Assembly: GCF_017599305.1 (NCBI RefSeq)
Contig: NZ_JAGFWR010000004.1
Location: 248,001-312,000, forward strand
From: Micromonospora antibiotica
GTDB lineage: Bacteria; Actinomycetota; Actinomycetes; Mycobacteriales; Micromonosporaceae
Direction: 5' to 3'
DNA length: 64,000 bases
The translations under genes and the position numbers were made by a program. Shown in pieces: positions 34,466 to 43,887 of this stretch; position 1 is the first letter of the stretch, and the number at the start of each line of letters is the position of its first letter. The notes below the pieces were generated by a model. That model searched no databases, was not told the origin of the DNA, and saw nothing but the letters and a program-made list of their open reading frames with translations.

Positions 34466-34891
34466 GTGAGCACGAAAGAAGGCACGTCAGGCACGCTTGG
34501 TCACCCTGAGGTAACCACCGAACGGCACGGTGACCTCTTCGACGCCAACTGCCCGACGCGGCTGCTGCTCGACCGGGTGGGATCGAAGTGGACCGTCATG
34601 ATCGTGTTGCTGCTCGCCGACGGAGAGGAGCTGCGGTTCGGTGCGCTGCGCCGCCGCATGCCGGGTGTGTCCCAGAAGATGCTCACCCACACCCTGCGTC
34701 AACTCGAAGACGACGGCCTCGCCCACCGCCGGGTGGAACCCACGAGTCCGCCCGCCGTGCACTACTCGTTGACAGCGCTCGGCGACACGCTCGTCGGTCC
34801 GCTACGCGAGCTCAAACGCTGGGCCGAGCTGAACATGGGCGCGATCGATACGCTGCGTACGGCTGCGATCAAGGCTCGCCACGACCAGTAG
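34466..34891 (+). CDS. HxlR family transcriptional regulator
   Basis: 141 residues from GTG 34466 behind GGAG. DANCPTRLLLDRVGSKWTVM, then LRFGALRRRMPGVSQKMLTHTLRQLEDDGL and the wing VEPTSPPAVHYSLTALGDTL give a full HxlR winged-helix domain with the usual N-terminal Cys (as in redox- or electrophile-sensing members). It is probably the repressor or activator of the divergent hydrolase. Confidence 0.92.
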   Translation: MSTKEGTSGTLGHPEVTTERHGDLFDANCPTRLLLDRVGSKWTVMIVLLLADGEELRFGALRRRMPGVSQKMLTHTLRQLEDDGLAHRRVEPTSPPAVHYSLTALGDTLVGPLRELKRWAELNMGAIDTLRTAAIKARHDQ

Positions 34892-35298
34892 GTGAGGGGG
34901 TGGGCCTCAGTGCCCCGGCAAAGTCATAGCTGATGCCGAGCAGGGCGAGTGGGAGGGTGCTGCCGCGGGGGTGATGTCGGTTTGGCGGCGGCGATGCCGC
35001 TGACGCTGGTGAAGGGCAGGGCGGCGTCACGCAGGGCAGCCCTGACTCATGCTCCGGTGCCGGTGCCGGTGCCGGCCCGGGATCGATCTTCGTCGCAGGT
35101 GCCGTCGCGGAACCGGGGGACACTCGTTCCCGATCGACCAGCGGCTGCGGGCCACGCGGCCAGCGACGCGGTTTGGCTTGGTGCCGACCGACCTCCACGA
35201 AGTGCCGACGACGCGCGGGTTGCCGGCCAAGTCGAACGCGGACGCGACAAGGTGGGAGCGTTCTGCGACCAGGTGCGAGCTGCTTCTACCGTGGTGAC
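34892..35298. other. Intergenic, no gene recognised
   Basis: Only a short ggtgcc tandem repeat (about 35055-35078) stands out. Codon use in all frames looks non-coding. Confidence 0.5.
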
Positions 35299-35583
35299 AT
35301 GTGCTGGTATCTATTACCCGCTGGCATTGCGCTTGCGGCGGGAATCGCGGTCCTGACCTTCAAGCGCCGACGTCGTCGGCCGCCGAGCCCAGCGGAGAAG
35401 GCGGCGGCCGCGCGGGCCGCCATGCGATCGATACGCCGCGACTCGCCGCGCCCTGATCGTGACACCTTCCACCGAGGCCGGGGCGTCCCCGACCGGCACT
35501 CCGCCGCCATCGCGGAGAACACCGCGTATGGAGACGCTGCGAACTTCGACACCGGAGGCGGAGGCGGAGGGGGAACGGACTGA
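35299..35583 (+). CDS. Small membrane-anchored protein with Gly-rich tail
   Basis: 94 residues from ATG 35299 (weak ribosome site). WYLLPAGIALAAGIAVLTF is one membrane helix directly followed by KRRRRRPP, then an Ala-rich helix and an Arg/Asp-rich tail that ends in seven glycines. One-helix anchors with a basic stop-transfer are common small proteins in this group. Function unknown. Confidence 0.5.
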   Translation: MCWYLLPAGIALAAGIAVLTFKRRRRRPPSPAEKAAAARAAMRSIRRDSPRPDRDTFHRGRGVPDRHSAAIAENTAYGDAANFDTGGGGGGGTD

Positions 35584-35808
35584 ACCCCACACGCGACCAG
35601 CGCAGCCACGCGTACCAAATCGCGAAAAACCCCCTAACTGGACATTCGCTTCGGGTTCGCGTCAGTAGCGGCCGATTTACGCCTCGACCTCGTCAGGGCA
35701 ATATGCCGGACCTCACGCGCAGACCCGGCAACCGTACCGGACGTGCCACCTCAACCCGGACGCGTACTGGGTTCGGGGCGGAACGCGGGCAGACTTTAGA
35801 GTGGCGCC

Positions 35809-36423
35809 GTGAGCAACCAGCCGGTCCGCGACGCCTACTCGCACATGTCCGAGCAGTACATCGCCCTGTTCGATGGTGACTGGCAGGCCCACGTGGATGA
35901 CACGGCCCTTGTCCGAGACCACCTCGTCGGCTTGGACGGCGCCGTGCTCGATCTCGGTTGCGGCCCCGGGCATTGGAGCGCCTACCTGCATTCGCTCGGC
36001 GCCAACGTGACCGGCGTCGACTTGGTACCTGAGTTCATCGGCTACGCCCGGACCCACTTTCCCGGGCCGACGTTCCAGCTCGGATCAATGACGGACCTGG
36101 ACCTTCCCGACCACTCTGTGGCCGGCATCCTCTCCTGGTACTCGACCATCCACCTACCGCCATCGGAGCTGGATGCGGTACTCGCCGAGTTCCGCCGGAT
36201 GCTGCCTCCTTCCGGGAACCTGGTGATCGGCTTCTTCGACAGCGACGACGATGTGGCCGCGTTCGACCACAAGGTCCACACGGCATACCGCTGGCCCGTA
36301 GACACATTCTCTGCCCGCCTGGCAAAGGCTGGTTTCACCGAACTTCAGCGCTTGCAGCAGCAGTCCCCGGACCGCCCGGACCGCAAGTACGCGGCCATTG
36401 CCGCAACAGCCGCCGCGCCGTAG
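35809..36423 (+). CDS. Class I SAM-dependent methyltransferase
   Basis: 204 residues from GTG 35809. Motif I is LDLGCGPGH (47-55), with GVDLVPEFIGYAR as the acidic-loop region, GSMTDLDLPDHSVAG and SWYSTIHLP as motifs II/III. A small Methyltransf_11/25 type enzyme, length normal. The substrate cannot be told; no biosynthetic genes are adjacent. Confidence 0.88.
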   Translation: MSNQPVRDAYSHMSEQYIALFDGDWQAHVDDTALVRDHLVGLDGAVLDLGCGPGHWSAYLHSLGANVTGVDLVPEFIGYARTHFPGPTFQLGSMTDLDLPDHSVAGILSWYSTIHLPPSELDAVLAEFRRMLPPSGNLVIGFFDSDDDVAAFDHKVHTAYRWPVDTFSARLAKAGFTELQRLQQQSPDRPDRKYAAIAATAAAP

Positions 36424-36892
36424 TGCCCGATCGGCACACAGCTGACTATCGGTCGAGACCAAGTACACGCACACTCATCGGGAAGCCTGTCAACTCGCCG
36501 AGAACCCGCTAACTGAAGTGACCCGGTGGTGACGGCCGCTCGGGCGTTTCCCGCCTCTACCCGCGACGCGGTGGCTGCCCCGCAGGCCAGCAGTGGCGTA
36601 GCTGGGCAGGCCCCAGCGGTGACGGCCGGGGTGGCGGGGCTCGACTCGCCCGGCAGCCGGTAGGGTCTGCTGCCTCCGCTGGCCACGCTGTGCCGGAGGA
36701 CAGGCGACTGGCCGGCGCGAGAATCCGAACCCGACCTACACACCATCAAGAGCCTGATGCGCCGGACGCTCGACGTTATCGGCGGTACCGCCAACGGTGC
36801 CCTCAGACGCCTTTGCCGGCTATGCCAAGGGAATCATGATAAGCGCCGGACTCACGATCGAATAGTGCAGTCCTGTTGTTGTTGAACTGGCC
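36424..36892. other. Intergenic, no gene recognised
   Basis: About 470 bp without plausible coding in any frame. It contains CTGTCAAC at 36486 but no matching arm. Confidence 0.45.
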
Positions 36893-37807
36893 ATGGGGGA
36901 GGATCGCCAGGTGCTGATCACCCCCGTCCCCGGCGTCAAGGCCGAAACACTCAGGTCAACCCTGACGCATGTCCGTAATATCCTTACGAAGGTGCAGCCC
37001 TCCGGTCCAGAGGCGGCAGCCGAGCGGGCGTGCCGCTACCTGGAATGGGTCCACGAAGCCCGCCGGCTCCTCCGTAGGCAGATCCGGCCCGCTGAACTGG
37101 AGTATCTACTCCCGAGCCAGTATTACGAAGTCGTGCTAGCGGCAATCGCCGCGCGCGCCGCCTCCACTTACCCCGCCAGCGAAGGGGTACTCAACGGCTT
37201 GGTCGCGATGCAGCTGGAGGAGCGGGGCGAAGCGTTCGACGCCGCGCTCAGCGACCTGGAGAAGCAGATCCAACGCTTTCAGCAGCAGCAGCGAGATGCT
37301 GAACTCGTCGTGCTCGACACCAACATCTACATGCACCACCCGCAGAAGCTTGAGGACATCGACCTCGCGGGCGAGCTGCACCTCAGCAATGCCGACATCC
37401 ACATCCTCGTCCCTTTGGTTGTGATCGACGAACTCGACAAGGGTAAGCGGGCCGGCGGAGACAGGGGGTACCGCGCCGCGTACGCCGTTTCGTATATCGA
37501 CAAGATCGCGCAAGCTGGCGGCAGGATCCGTCGCGGGCACTTGTCCAGCGAGGGGCACCCTCGGGGAAAGGTCACCGTCGAGGTTGTGCTCGACCCACCT
37601 GGGCACGCCCGGCTGCCGAACAACGATGACGAGATCGTCGCCCGCGCCGTCGACATCCAAACCCTCGCTGGTCGGCCGATCCGGCTGGTCACCTACGACG
37701 TGAAGATGAGGATGCGGGGCCGTGACGCCGGCCTGCGGGTCGACAAGCTCGAAGAGCCGGAGAAGGACGAGAAGCCGTCGCGGCGACGTCGCAGGGACGC
37801 GGATTGA
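36893..37807 (+). CDS. PIN-domain protein (PhoH-associated PIN type)
   Basis: 304 residues. An N-terminal helical region of about 130 residues precedes the PIN nuclease domain: VVLDTNIYMHH with D142, LVPLVVIDELDKGKR with E180/D182, NNDDEIVARAVDI and VTYDVKMRMRGRDAGLR. VVIDELDKGK and the C-terminal TYD..M..RA pattern are typical of the PIN domain fused to PhoH ATPases, but the PhoH part is absent. No antitoxin is adjacent; the downstream gene overlaps by one base pattern (TGATG). Probably an RNase. Confidence 0.82.
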   Translation: MGEDRQVLITPVPGVKAETLRSTLTHVRNILTKVQPSGPEAAAERACRYLEWVHEARRLLRRQIRPAELEYLLPSQYYEVVLAAIAARAASTYPASEGVLNGLVAMQLEERGEAFDAALSDLEKQIQRFQQQQRDAELVVLDTNIYMHHPQKLEDIDLAGELHLSNADIHILVPLVVIDELDKGKRAGGDRGYRAAYAVSYIDKIAQAGGRIRRGHLSSEGHPRGKVTVEVVLDPPGHARLPNNDDEIVARAVDIQTLAGRPIRLVTYDVKMRMRGRDAGLRVDKLEEPEKDEKPSRRRRRDAD

Positions 37808-38298
37808 TGGCTGACGACGATGCGACGCCCGTCGTCGCGCTGAGCGCGAAGCCCAGCAGCACCAGCGGGAGGAAGAGAAGCACGGTCGTCCTCTACGCCG
37901 TGGTGCATCGCTTGGACATTGCCACCGTGATCGCTCTGCACGCCTTCACGCTCTGCACCGCCGGACACCTGACGTGGACCATAAACAAGCCGGATGGACG
38001 GCGCGACGCCGACTCTGGTGAGCAGATCGCCGTTGGCGAGATCAGAACGGTTTGGACAGCGGAGGACTGGAGGGGCAGGGGAATCGCAGAAGGCATGTAC
38101 CGCCAAGCGATGGAAGTGGCGGCGAGGGCCGGCTGGCCGATGATCATCGATCACAATCCGCAACGTACACCTGACGGAGATGCGTGGGCCGCGAAGGTGG
38201 GAGGCTACAGGCCGCAGCTGGAGCCGGTGAGGTCGACCGCCCAGACGGAGGTGGCGTTCTCGATCCTTGAGGCGCCGGGCGGCGAAGGGCACATCTGA
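37807..38298 (+). CDS. GNAT-like acetyltransferase
   Basis: 163 residues from ATG 37807, overlapping the PIN stop. EIRTVWTAEDWRGRGIAEGM carries the RGRGIA acetyl-CoA loop (R/Q-x-x-G-x-G/A) of GNAT enzymes, followed by a helix YRQAMEVAARAGW and a strand. The N-terminal strands are weak, so the assignment is moderate. Translational coupling with the PIN gene suggests joint function, for example a toxin-type acetyltransferase or a modifier. Confidence 0.65.
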   Translation: MADDDATPVVALSAKPSSTSGRKRSTVVLYAVVHRLDIATVIALHAFTLCTAGHLTWTINKPDGRRDADSGEQIAVGEIRTVWTAEDWRGRGIAEGMYRQAMEVAARAGWPMIIDHNPQRTPDGDAWAAKVGGYRPQLEPVRSTAQTEVAFSILEAPGGEGHI

Positions 38299-38489
38299 CC
38301 TGGTCCCGTCATGACGTGCTCTATCGCGACCAGGACGCGAGACGAAGTCATGGGAGAGGTGGGGGTGGCGTCCGCAACGCCTCCGCGCGTAGTCCCCAGG
38401 CCAGCGGGCATCTTCGCCTGGCTCCCCGGCTCCGCGGCCAGAAGAGGCCGAACGGCGGGTTGTTGATGATGGCGTTGGCGAAGTTGCTG

Positions 38490-38514
38490 GGGCCGGAGGT
38501 TATCTCCGGCCCCG
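38490..38514. terminator. Bidirectional terminator
   Basis: GGGGCCGGAG and CTCCGGCCCC form a perfect 10-bp stem with loop GTTAT between the convergent GNAT and small membrane protein genes. Confidence 0.8.
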
Positions 38515-38522
38515 GCACCGTG

Positions 38523-38777
38523 CTAGCTGCGTCTCCTGGCGGGCCTCCTCCGCAGCGCCACGACGATGCCGCTGATCGCTGCGCCCCCGACCGCGCCAAT
38601 GGTCGGTATCGCCACGGGTGCCACACTCCCCACGTCGTCGCCGCTGAGCTTGACGATGTAGGCGAGCGCCCCGATGGACAGCACCACGACCAGCACAAGC
38701 GCCCCGATCAGGGCGTTTTCCGTGCCGCCGCTCTCGCCGGGCTGGTGCCGCCCGGCTCCTCTCGTTACCGTGGTCAC
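38523..38777 (-). CDS. Small two-helix membrane protein
   Basis: 84 residues from GTG 38777 with AGGAGG 11 bases upstream. Two hydrophobic helices (ALIGALVLVVVLSIGALAYIV and IPTIGAVGGAAISGIVVAL) and a basic end RRRPARRRS. Similar small proteins act as holin-like or envelope peptides, but nothing here proves it. Confidence 0.6.
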   Translation of the reverse strand: MTTVTRGAGRHQPGESGGTENALIGALVLVVVLSIGALAYIVKLSGDDVGSVAPVAIPTIGAVGGAAISGIVVALRRRPARRRS

Positions 38778-38836
38778 GTGTTGTCGTTCCTCCTGTAGTT
38801 GGTCCTTGCCTCGGACATGTGGTGGACGCGACCGTT

Positions 38837-38880
38837 CAAGGCGGCCCCCGGGATTGCAGCCCGGGGGACCCGCCGCCTTG
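38837..38880. other. Strong stem-loop in a 990-bp gene-poor stretch
   Basis: CAAGGCGG-CCCCCGGG (38837-38852) pairs with CCCGGGGG and, past a 5-base bulge, CCGCCTTG (38860-38880). It could be a terminator for a lost gene. The surrounding 38778-39764 has no gene that I can support. Confidence 0.5.
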
Positions 38881-39017
38881 ACCTGGAAAACCTGTCTGAG
38901 TCGCTCCGTGCAGAGACTGTATCGGCCGAACAGGACGGATTGACGACGCCGCGTGTCTCTTAGTTCGGGAGACAGGCTCAGGAGACAGTCAAAGCCCCGC
39001 CTGACCTGGCCGGTGGG

Positions 39018-39034
39018 GTGTCCGGGAAACCCGT
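39018..39034 (+). repeat. Solo copy of the resolvase half-site
   Basis: GTGTCCGGGAAACCCGT differs by one base from the 17-bp arm at 10358-10374 upstream of the Tn3-type resolvase. It may be the end of a lost transposon copy. Confidence 0.5.
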
Positions 39035-39159
39035 CATCGTCCTTGTCGAGGATGTCTCGCTAGCGGCCGGACCTGCGTCTTCTCAGCCAAGAGGCCCTTG
39101 CCCCGGAGCCACCCACCCCCAAGGTGATGGGCCGTTGACGCAGCCGCGTGAAAGATCTA

Positions 39160-39175
39160 TAGAACAATTGTTCGA
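39160..39175. promoter_or_regulatory. Candidate LexA (SOS) box without an obvious target gene
   Basis: TAGAACAATTGTTCGA differs by one base from the actinobacterial SOS consensus TCGAAC-4-GTTCGA. A TAGGAT -10-like element overlaps its right end (39176-39181). No recognisable SOS gene follows; the nearby frames look non-coding. Confidence 0.55.
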
Positions 39176-39764
39176 TAGGATGATGGCATGGTCGCCTGGG
39201 GGTAGGACCACACAGCCAACTCTCAGTCGCCTTGCTCATGCCGTACCAGTTGCAGGCCGTCGCCCCAGATCAGGGCAGCTTTGTCGACGGCAGATCAAGG
39301 GTAGGGTCGCTGGAGAGACGTCAACGCCGGGCAGACCCCGAGCCAAGGTTCCGCCTGGTGTCCATCCGGGGCCACCTCACGTGGCGAAGTTGCCCGGCTT
39401 GTGCGCCGGGCAGCAGTCCAACCCGAGCCCTCCGTTGCACGGTCTTCCCATGACCCGTATACCGGTCGGGCAAGGTCACGCCACGGCGACCCGGTGCTTA
39501 GCGTTGTTTTGGTCTTGAAACTTCGGACATGCCTACCGGGCGGACTCAGGCTCAACTGCCGGTGAGGTTCGGCGGGCTGCTGGCGCTGTGGGCCGCGCTG
39601 CACCCGACGTCGACGCGGCGGTGGTGGACGGGAACGCGATGGCCGTCACTGTCGCGGCGGTCGCCGCATCGCGGGTTGGCGTGGAGTCGGCCAGCTCAGG
39701 TTCGGCCCGAGCTCTGGTGTAGACGTAGTGCTGGATGACGGCGCGCAGGTCGTCGACCAGGTGG

Positions 39765-41187
39765 TCACCGGCGGCGGCCAGCTCGGCCAGCCGGGCGGGG
39801 GCGTCGGCCAGCTGTGCGGTGATGGCCGGGCTGAAGGTCTGTGTAAAGCGATCCGTGTCCGGCTTGAGCGGCGGCGCTGAGGTCGGGTTTCGTGCAGAGG
39901 CGGGTGGTGGCCTGGTTGAGCCAGATCCGTTCGTCGCGGGTGAGCGCCGCCGCGAGCGCTGGTACCCGGGTGCGGATCTCGTCGTCGGTGAGCAGGACCC
40001 GGGGTGCTTCGCTCGGGCCGGATCGGTCGGGGCGGGGGCTGGCCGTGGCCGTCCCGGCTGTGGGGTCCGGGGTGGCTCGGACCGTGTTGTGGACGGCTTG
40101 GCGTGCGGCATTGAACAGGCTCGCGCGCCAGTCGGGGTCGTCGCATCGAAGGAAGATCGCTACGGACAGGTTAGGTTCGTTGGGGTCGCCGAGCATGGTG
40201 GTGAGTGCCCTGTCGAAGGTGGCGGCGAACGCGGCGACGTCGTCCTGGGCGTGGGCGGCGGCTTGCACCGTGCCGGCGTTGGCGACGCGGTCGATGCGGG
40301 CGTCCAGCCAGGCGTGGTTGTCGTCGGTGAGGCTGTCGCGTATCTGGTCGGGCATCCAGGTGTCGTCGATGGTGACGGGTACGGCCGGTGCGGTGGCGGT
40401 GCTGACCGGGACGGAGTCGAGGTCGGCGATCGCGTCGACGGCGGCGGACACGGCCCACATCCGGCGGCGGGTGCTGACGAGTTCGTCGTGGCGGGCGAAG
40501 GGCTGACCGAGTTGGGCGCGGGCCCGCTCGATCTTCTTCCGTTGACCGGCGATGTTGGCGACGAGCTGGCCGCGTCGGGTCTCCAGGGAGGCGAGGTGGT
40601 GTTCGAGGCGGCGGATCAGGCCGGTGGCGTCACCGGCGGTCGCGTCGGTGAGTGACAGTTGCGTGGTCATGCCGGAGTCGTTGTTGACGGTCAGGGAGAC
40701 CAGGACGCCGTCGCGGCCGTTCCAGATCGTCGCCGTGACGTCGAAGCCTCCCAGCGTGGCCAGCGGCACCCGGTCGCGTTGCTCGGTGGAGCCGAGTCCG
40801 GCGGACGCGGCGGTGAGGGCGTGTTGCAGCGCGCGGCCGGCGTCGGGCCGCTTGTCGAGGTGGTGGCCGGCCACGGTCATCCGGAACTTGTCCCCGCGTA
40901 CGTCTTGGCGCTGGGCGATCGTCTGGTCGAGGGCGTCAACGCGCCGCTCGTCGACGGCGATCCACTGATGCAGCTCCCGGATCTGCCTCTCCAGGGCGGC
41001 GTGGGTGTTGGGTGGGATCGGTTGGCCCGTTCCAGTCGGGCCAGCTCCATCCCAACTCTTCCCTCTCGATGAGCAGCGGGTTGCCGGTGGCGATGGCCTT
41101 GATTTGGTGGGCCTGGAGGGCCTCGTCGGAGACGTCCTCGATCTCTCGGGCGACGGTGCCGCGCATCATCTGGTCGATAGGCGTTGC
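39765..41187 (-). pseudogene. Decayed C-terminal part of a plasmid-type helicase/methylase protein
   Basis: Reading from 41187 leftward: IDQMMRGTVAREIEDVSDEA then KAIATGNPLLIEREEL; after a frameshift MELARLERANRSH; after another, THAALERQIRELHQWIAVDE and DVRGDKFRMTVAGHHLDKR, then TLGGFDVTATIWNGRDGVLV down to 39765. This follows the C-terminal tail of the very large helicase (often with methylase) proteins on actinobacterial plasmids, where GEIED(I)SD.ALS..E.KA.ATGNPLL is conserved. The helicase core itself is missing. The last frame of 371 codons from 40880 is open but lacks the active parts. Confidence 0.72.
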
Positions 41188-41213
41188 GGAACCAACGGAA
41201 GTCGCGTAGCCGC

Positions 41214-42056
41214 TCAGCCGAGGCGGCGGCGGATCAATGCTGCGAACGCGCCTGCGCCGATAAGCGCGGCGAGGACGGTGATGATTTGGGGCACTGACCA
41301 CTCCGTCACGTTGAGGGTCATGGTCCAGAGTTTTTTGGCGGCGTACTCCTTCGTCCTCTCCACCGTGAGTGTGATGGTGAAGGTCTCCCGGGTGACCAGC
41401 TCCCGGTCGGTGTCCGCTGCTAGGACGAACACCGCGCCTCTCAGCTGATAGGTGCCGGGCTTACTGGCGCGGACGTCCCACCACCAGGTGCCGGCATCGG
41501 TGGGATCGGTGAGCGGCTGGGCGGACCCCTCGGGGTTCAGGTCGTCCATAATCTCGACGTCGGAGTAGGGCGCGGTCAGGATGACTCCGACGCGACCGCC
41601 AATCGGCACCGTCATGCTCTTCGACGGGCGCTGCGGCGTCGCGCCCGGGCTAGCCAGCTCCGTCGGGTATAGGCAGAGGTCGTCGCTGTTGGCTGGCCCG
41701 CAGATGAGCACCCTGACGGTGAACCACTCAGTGACGTCCACGGTCCGGTCGGTGGTGACGTAGAGCTCGCCCTCGAACAGGTCCAGGCGGCCGTCCTGCA
41801 TGGTCGCCTGGTAGTGGAACTGCTCCGATGGCGACCGTTCGGCCTGAGTGCCTGCCGTTGGGGTTGGGGCGGGTCTTGCAGGCTTTTCCCAGTCGAAGAA
41901 GTCGGCCGCGAGCCCGGCCAAGCTTATGAACAGCGACAGCACGAACAGCGCGACGTTGATTCGGATCGTCCACGAATGGCGATCCACTCTCTGCGTCGAG
42001 CGCTCGGGGATGTCCGCGCGGCGCCGGCTCGCCGACTTCGGGGTCCGACTCCTCAT
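41214..42056 (-). CDS. Membrane-anchored protein with extracellular domain
   Basis: 280 residues from ATG 42056 behind GGGAGG. A basic N-terminus leads to a membrane helix (INVALFVLSLFISLAGLAADF, about 46-66). Then comes a soluble beta-rich domain (about 90-240; EWFTVRVLICGPANSDD, PIGGRVGVILTAPYSDVEIM), and a second membrane helix near the C-terminus (IITVLAALIGAGAFAALIRR). Both anchors place the beta-rich domain outside. Family not recognised. Confidence 0.6.
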   Translation of the reverse strand: MRSRTPKSASRRRADIPERSTQRVDRHSWTIRINVALFVLSLFISLAGLAADFFDWEKPARPAPTPTAGTQAERSPSEQFHYQATMQDGRLDLFEGELYVTTDRTVDVTEWFTVRVLICGPANSDDLCLYPTELASPGATPQRPSKSMTVPIGGRVGVILTAPYSDVEIMDDLNPEGSAQPLTDPTDAGTWWWDVRASKPGTYQLRGAVFVLAADTDRELVTRETFTITLTVERTKEYAAKKLWTMTLNVTEWSVPQIITVLAALIGAGAFAALIRRRLG

Positions 42057-42320
42057 CACTGCCTCCCTGACAGCGTGTAGCGACCCATTGTGGACCACCC
42101 GCGCAGCACTGCACTCTCGGGCTGGGATGCGAGCCCACGCTGCACTACCCGAGGCAGCGATGGCGTGGAATCACGGCCACGGGTAGCGACCCAGCCCAGG
42201 AGACGCCCGCCGGCCCCCAGCCGCCGTGGTCGCGCTCTCCTTCTCGACGCCTCCGGCGGGGCCTCTCTCGGAGATCCGGCGGGGGGCCGCAGGTACCAGA
42301 TGGGTAAGTGGTCAGGCAGG

Positions 42321-42466
42321 GGGATCTCCTCGCGCCGGCCGCCCAGAGGGCTACCAGACCGGCTCTGGGGCGGCCAGGCCAAGCCGCTCCGCGGTCGGCT
42401 ACGCCGAGCCTGGCCGCCCCAGAGCCGACCCGGTCGATCGGAGATCGGCCGACACGAGGAGATCCC
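42321..42466. repeat. Large nested inverted repeat (possible cruciform or structured RNA)
   Basis: Inner arms CGGCTCTGGGGCGGCCAGGC (42360-42379) and its exact complement (42408-42427), 20 bp, 28-base loop. Outer arms GGGATCTCCTCG (42321-42332) and CGAGGAGATCCC (42455-42466), 12 bp. No protein-coding frame is credible across it. Confidence 0.8.
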
Positions 42467-42509
42467 ACCCCCACCCCAGGCCTCCGCGCGGGCAAGCCTG
42501 CAAACCCCG

Positions 42510-42660
42510 CCCGACCGGGCTACCGCCGACACCTGCACGTTGTGTCGGTCGAGCACGTACTTGACGCTGCTCTGGCCCACGTTTCCTTCCCGGAGACGTC
42601 GGCACCTGCTCGCTGTTCAGCGTCGCGGCGATCGCGGCCAGGGACAGCCCGCAGGCCGCC
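42510..42660 (-). pseudogene. Remnant of a large serine recombinase C-terminus
   Basis: The minus strand reads AACGLSLAAIAATLNSEQVPT and, after a frameshift, GQSSVKYVLDRHNVQ. The order 'G.S...IA..LN.E.VPT ... SV.YVL.R' is that of the helix-turn-helix end in serine recombinases. Only about 45 residues survive. Confidence 0.5.
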
Positions 42661-42665
42661 CGGGT

Positions 42666-43856
42666 TCAGAGCTGGATTGTCTCGGCAGGGGAGGGGAGCC
42701 GACTCTGGATCAGCAGACTTAGCCTCCTACGGCCGGCGTCGCCGCTAAAGCCGGAGGCAACCGAACCAACTCGCCAGAAGTCCGCTCCCGAGCGGATCGA
42801 CCTCTGGCCATCGTTGTCGACCGATTCCCCTTCAAGGGTGGGGAGCTCCCGCATTACTTCCGCGTATCCCTCGGGCTGGCCGAGGCGCCCTCCAGCACTC
42901 CGCACGACCTCGATTACCTGGGGCAGCACTCGGTGAAGCGCGACCGCCCCGCTGCCCTTCTGCAGGACGAAGTCCGATGCCTCCTCGAACGGTTCGGGCA
43001 TCACCATCCGGATTCCAGTCCAGTAGGCATTGATGACAACCGCGACGGTTGCGGCGTCGGCACGCTTGAACGAAGGCATGTCCAGAACGGGCTTCAGGGA
43101 TCGGGCGAACTGTGGCTTGGGAATGGTCACACCATCGCCTCGCGTCTTTCGCCGGTTTGCCTCTTGGAAGCAGCCCCTCCACGGCCCGTCGAGTTTTTCC
43201 AGTTCGTCAACGACGGCGTACGCGCGCGTTACCCAGTCCCGATCTTCAGCAGCGAGCATCTCCCGCAACTCAGGGTCGTCCTCAGCCATCTTGGTGAGGA
43301 GCTGCCAGGCGAGGTCCGTCTTGACCGGCGCAGCGTTCGTGTTGACCTCGTAGAACTCCCGCATTTCCTCGCCGGGGTCGAGGCCGAGGGTAAGACTGAT
43401 GGGCACAGGAAAGTTCTCGTAGCCTTCGTGGTCGCCGAGCAGTTGGTTGAGACCACCCGCGCGGTGCTGACCGTCGTAGATCCACAACTCCAGGTCATCC
43501 GTGAAACCGATGCGGCCCGTCCCAATCCAATTGCCGCCTTGCAGGACCGCGTTCTCGTAGCCGGCCTGGTCGACGTCCACGACGACGGCTACCTTCTGTT
43601 CGTCCATGTCTTTCTTGCGGATGTTGATGAGCAGGGGGTTGGGCATCCGGCCTTGCTTGTCGTCGTAGTACCGAGCCGCCTTGCGTACCCGGGCCGTCAC
43701 AGGAGCCCGCTGATATCCCTCGCCCGAGTCCGGGTTGTAGATGTCGATATTCTGGTGGTTCGCGATGGTGATGGCGTCAGCGAAAGCCTGCAGCATCTGC
43801 GTCCCCCTCTGGACGCACAGTGCCCCGGCGATCTCAATCGTCCTCTGCTGACTCAC
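42666..43856 (-). CDS. DGQHR-domain protein (DndB-like)
   Basis: 396 residues from GTG 43856 behind GGAAGGGGAAG. Residues 125-132 read WIYDGQHR, the defining motif of DGQHR/DndB proteins; YENFPVPISLTLGLDPGEEM and FYEVNTNAAPV follow as in the family, where the protein resembles a ParB/sulfiredoxin-like nuclease or NTPase fold. DndB regulates DNA phosphorothioation operons, but no dndACDE genes are present, so this is an orphan relative. The promoter is elaborate (next entry). Confidence 0.85.
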   Translation of the reverse strand: MSQQRTIEIAGALCVQRGTQMLQAFADAITIANHQNIDIYNPDSGEGYQRAPVTARVRKAARYYDDKQGRMPNPLLINIRKKDMDEQKVAVVVDVDQAGYENAVLQGGNWIGTGRIGFTDDLELWIYDGQHRAGGLNQLLGDHEGYENFPVPISLTLGLDPGEEMREFYEVNTNAAPVKTDLAWQLLTKMAEDDPELREMLAAEDRDWVTRAYAVVDELEKLDGPWRGCFQEANRRKTRGDGVTIPKPQFARSLKPVLDMPSFKRADAATVAVVINAYWTGIRMVMPEPFEEASDFVLQKGSGAVALHRVLPQVIEVVRSAGGRLGQPEGYAEVMRELPTLEGESVDNDGQRSIRSGADFWRVGSVASGFSGDAGRRRLSLLIQSRLPSPAETIQL

Positions 43857-43887
43857 ACGCTTCCCCTTCCCGATCACAGTCGACACC

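Noticed and set aside
35055..35078. Short ggtgcc tandem repeat
   Set aside because: Too short and in a non-coding stretch; noted only as low complexity.
38377..38500. Minus-strand peptide IINNPPFG resembling a methylase motif IV
   Set aside because: Only one short motif, no motif I and no continuing domain; the segment lies between convergent genes.
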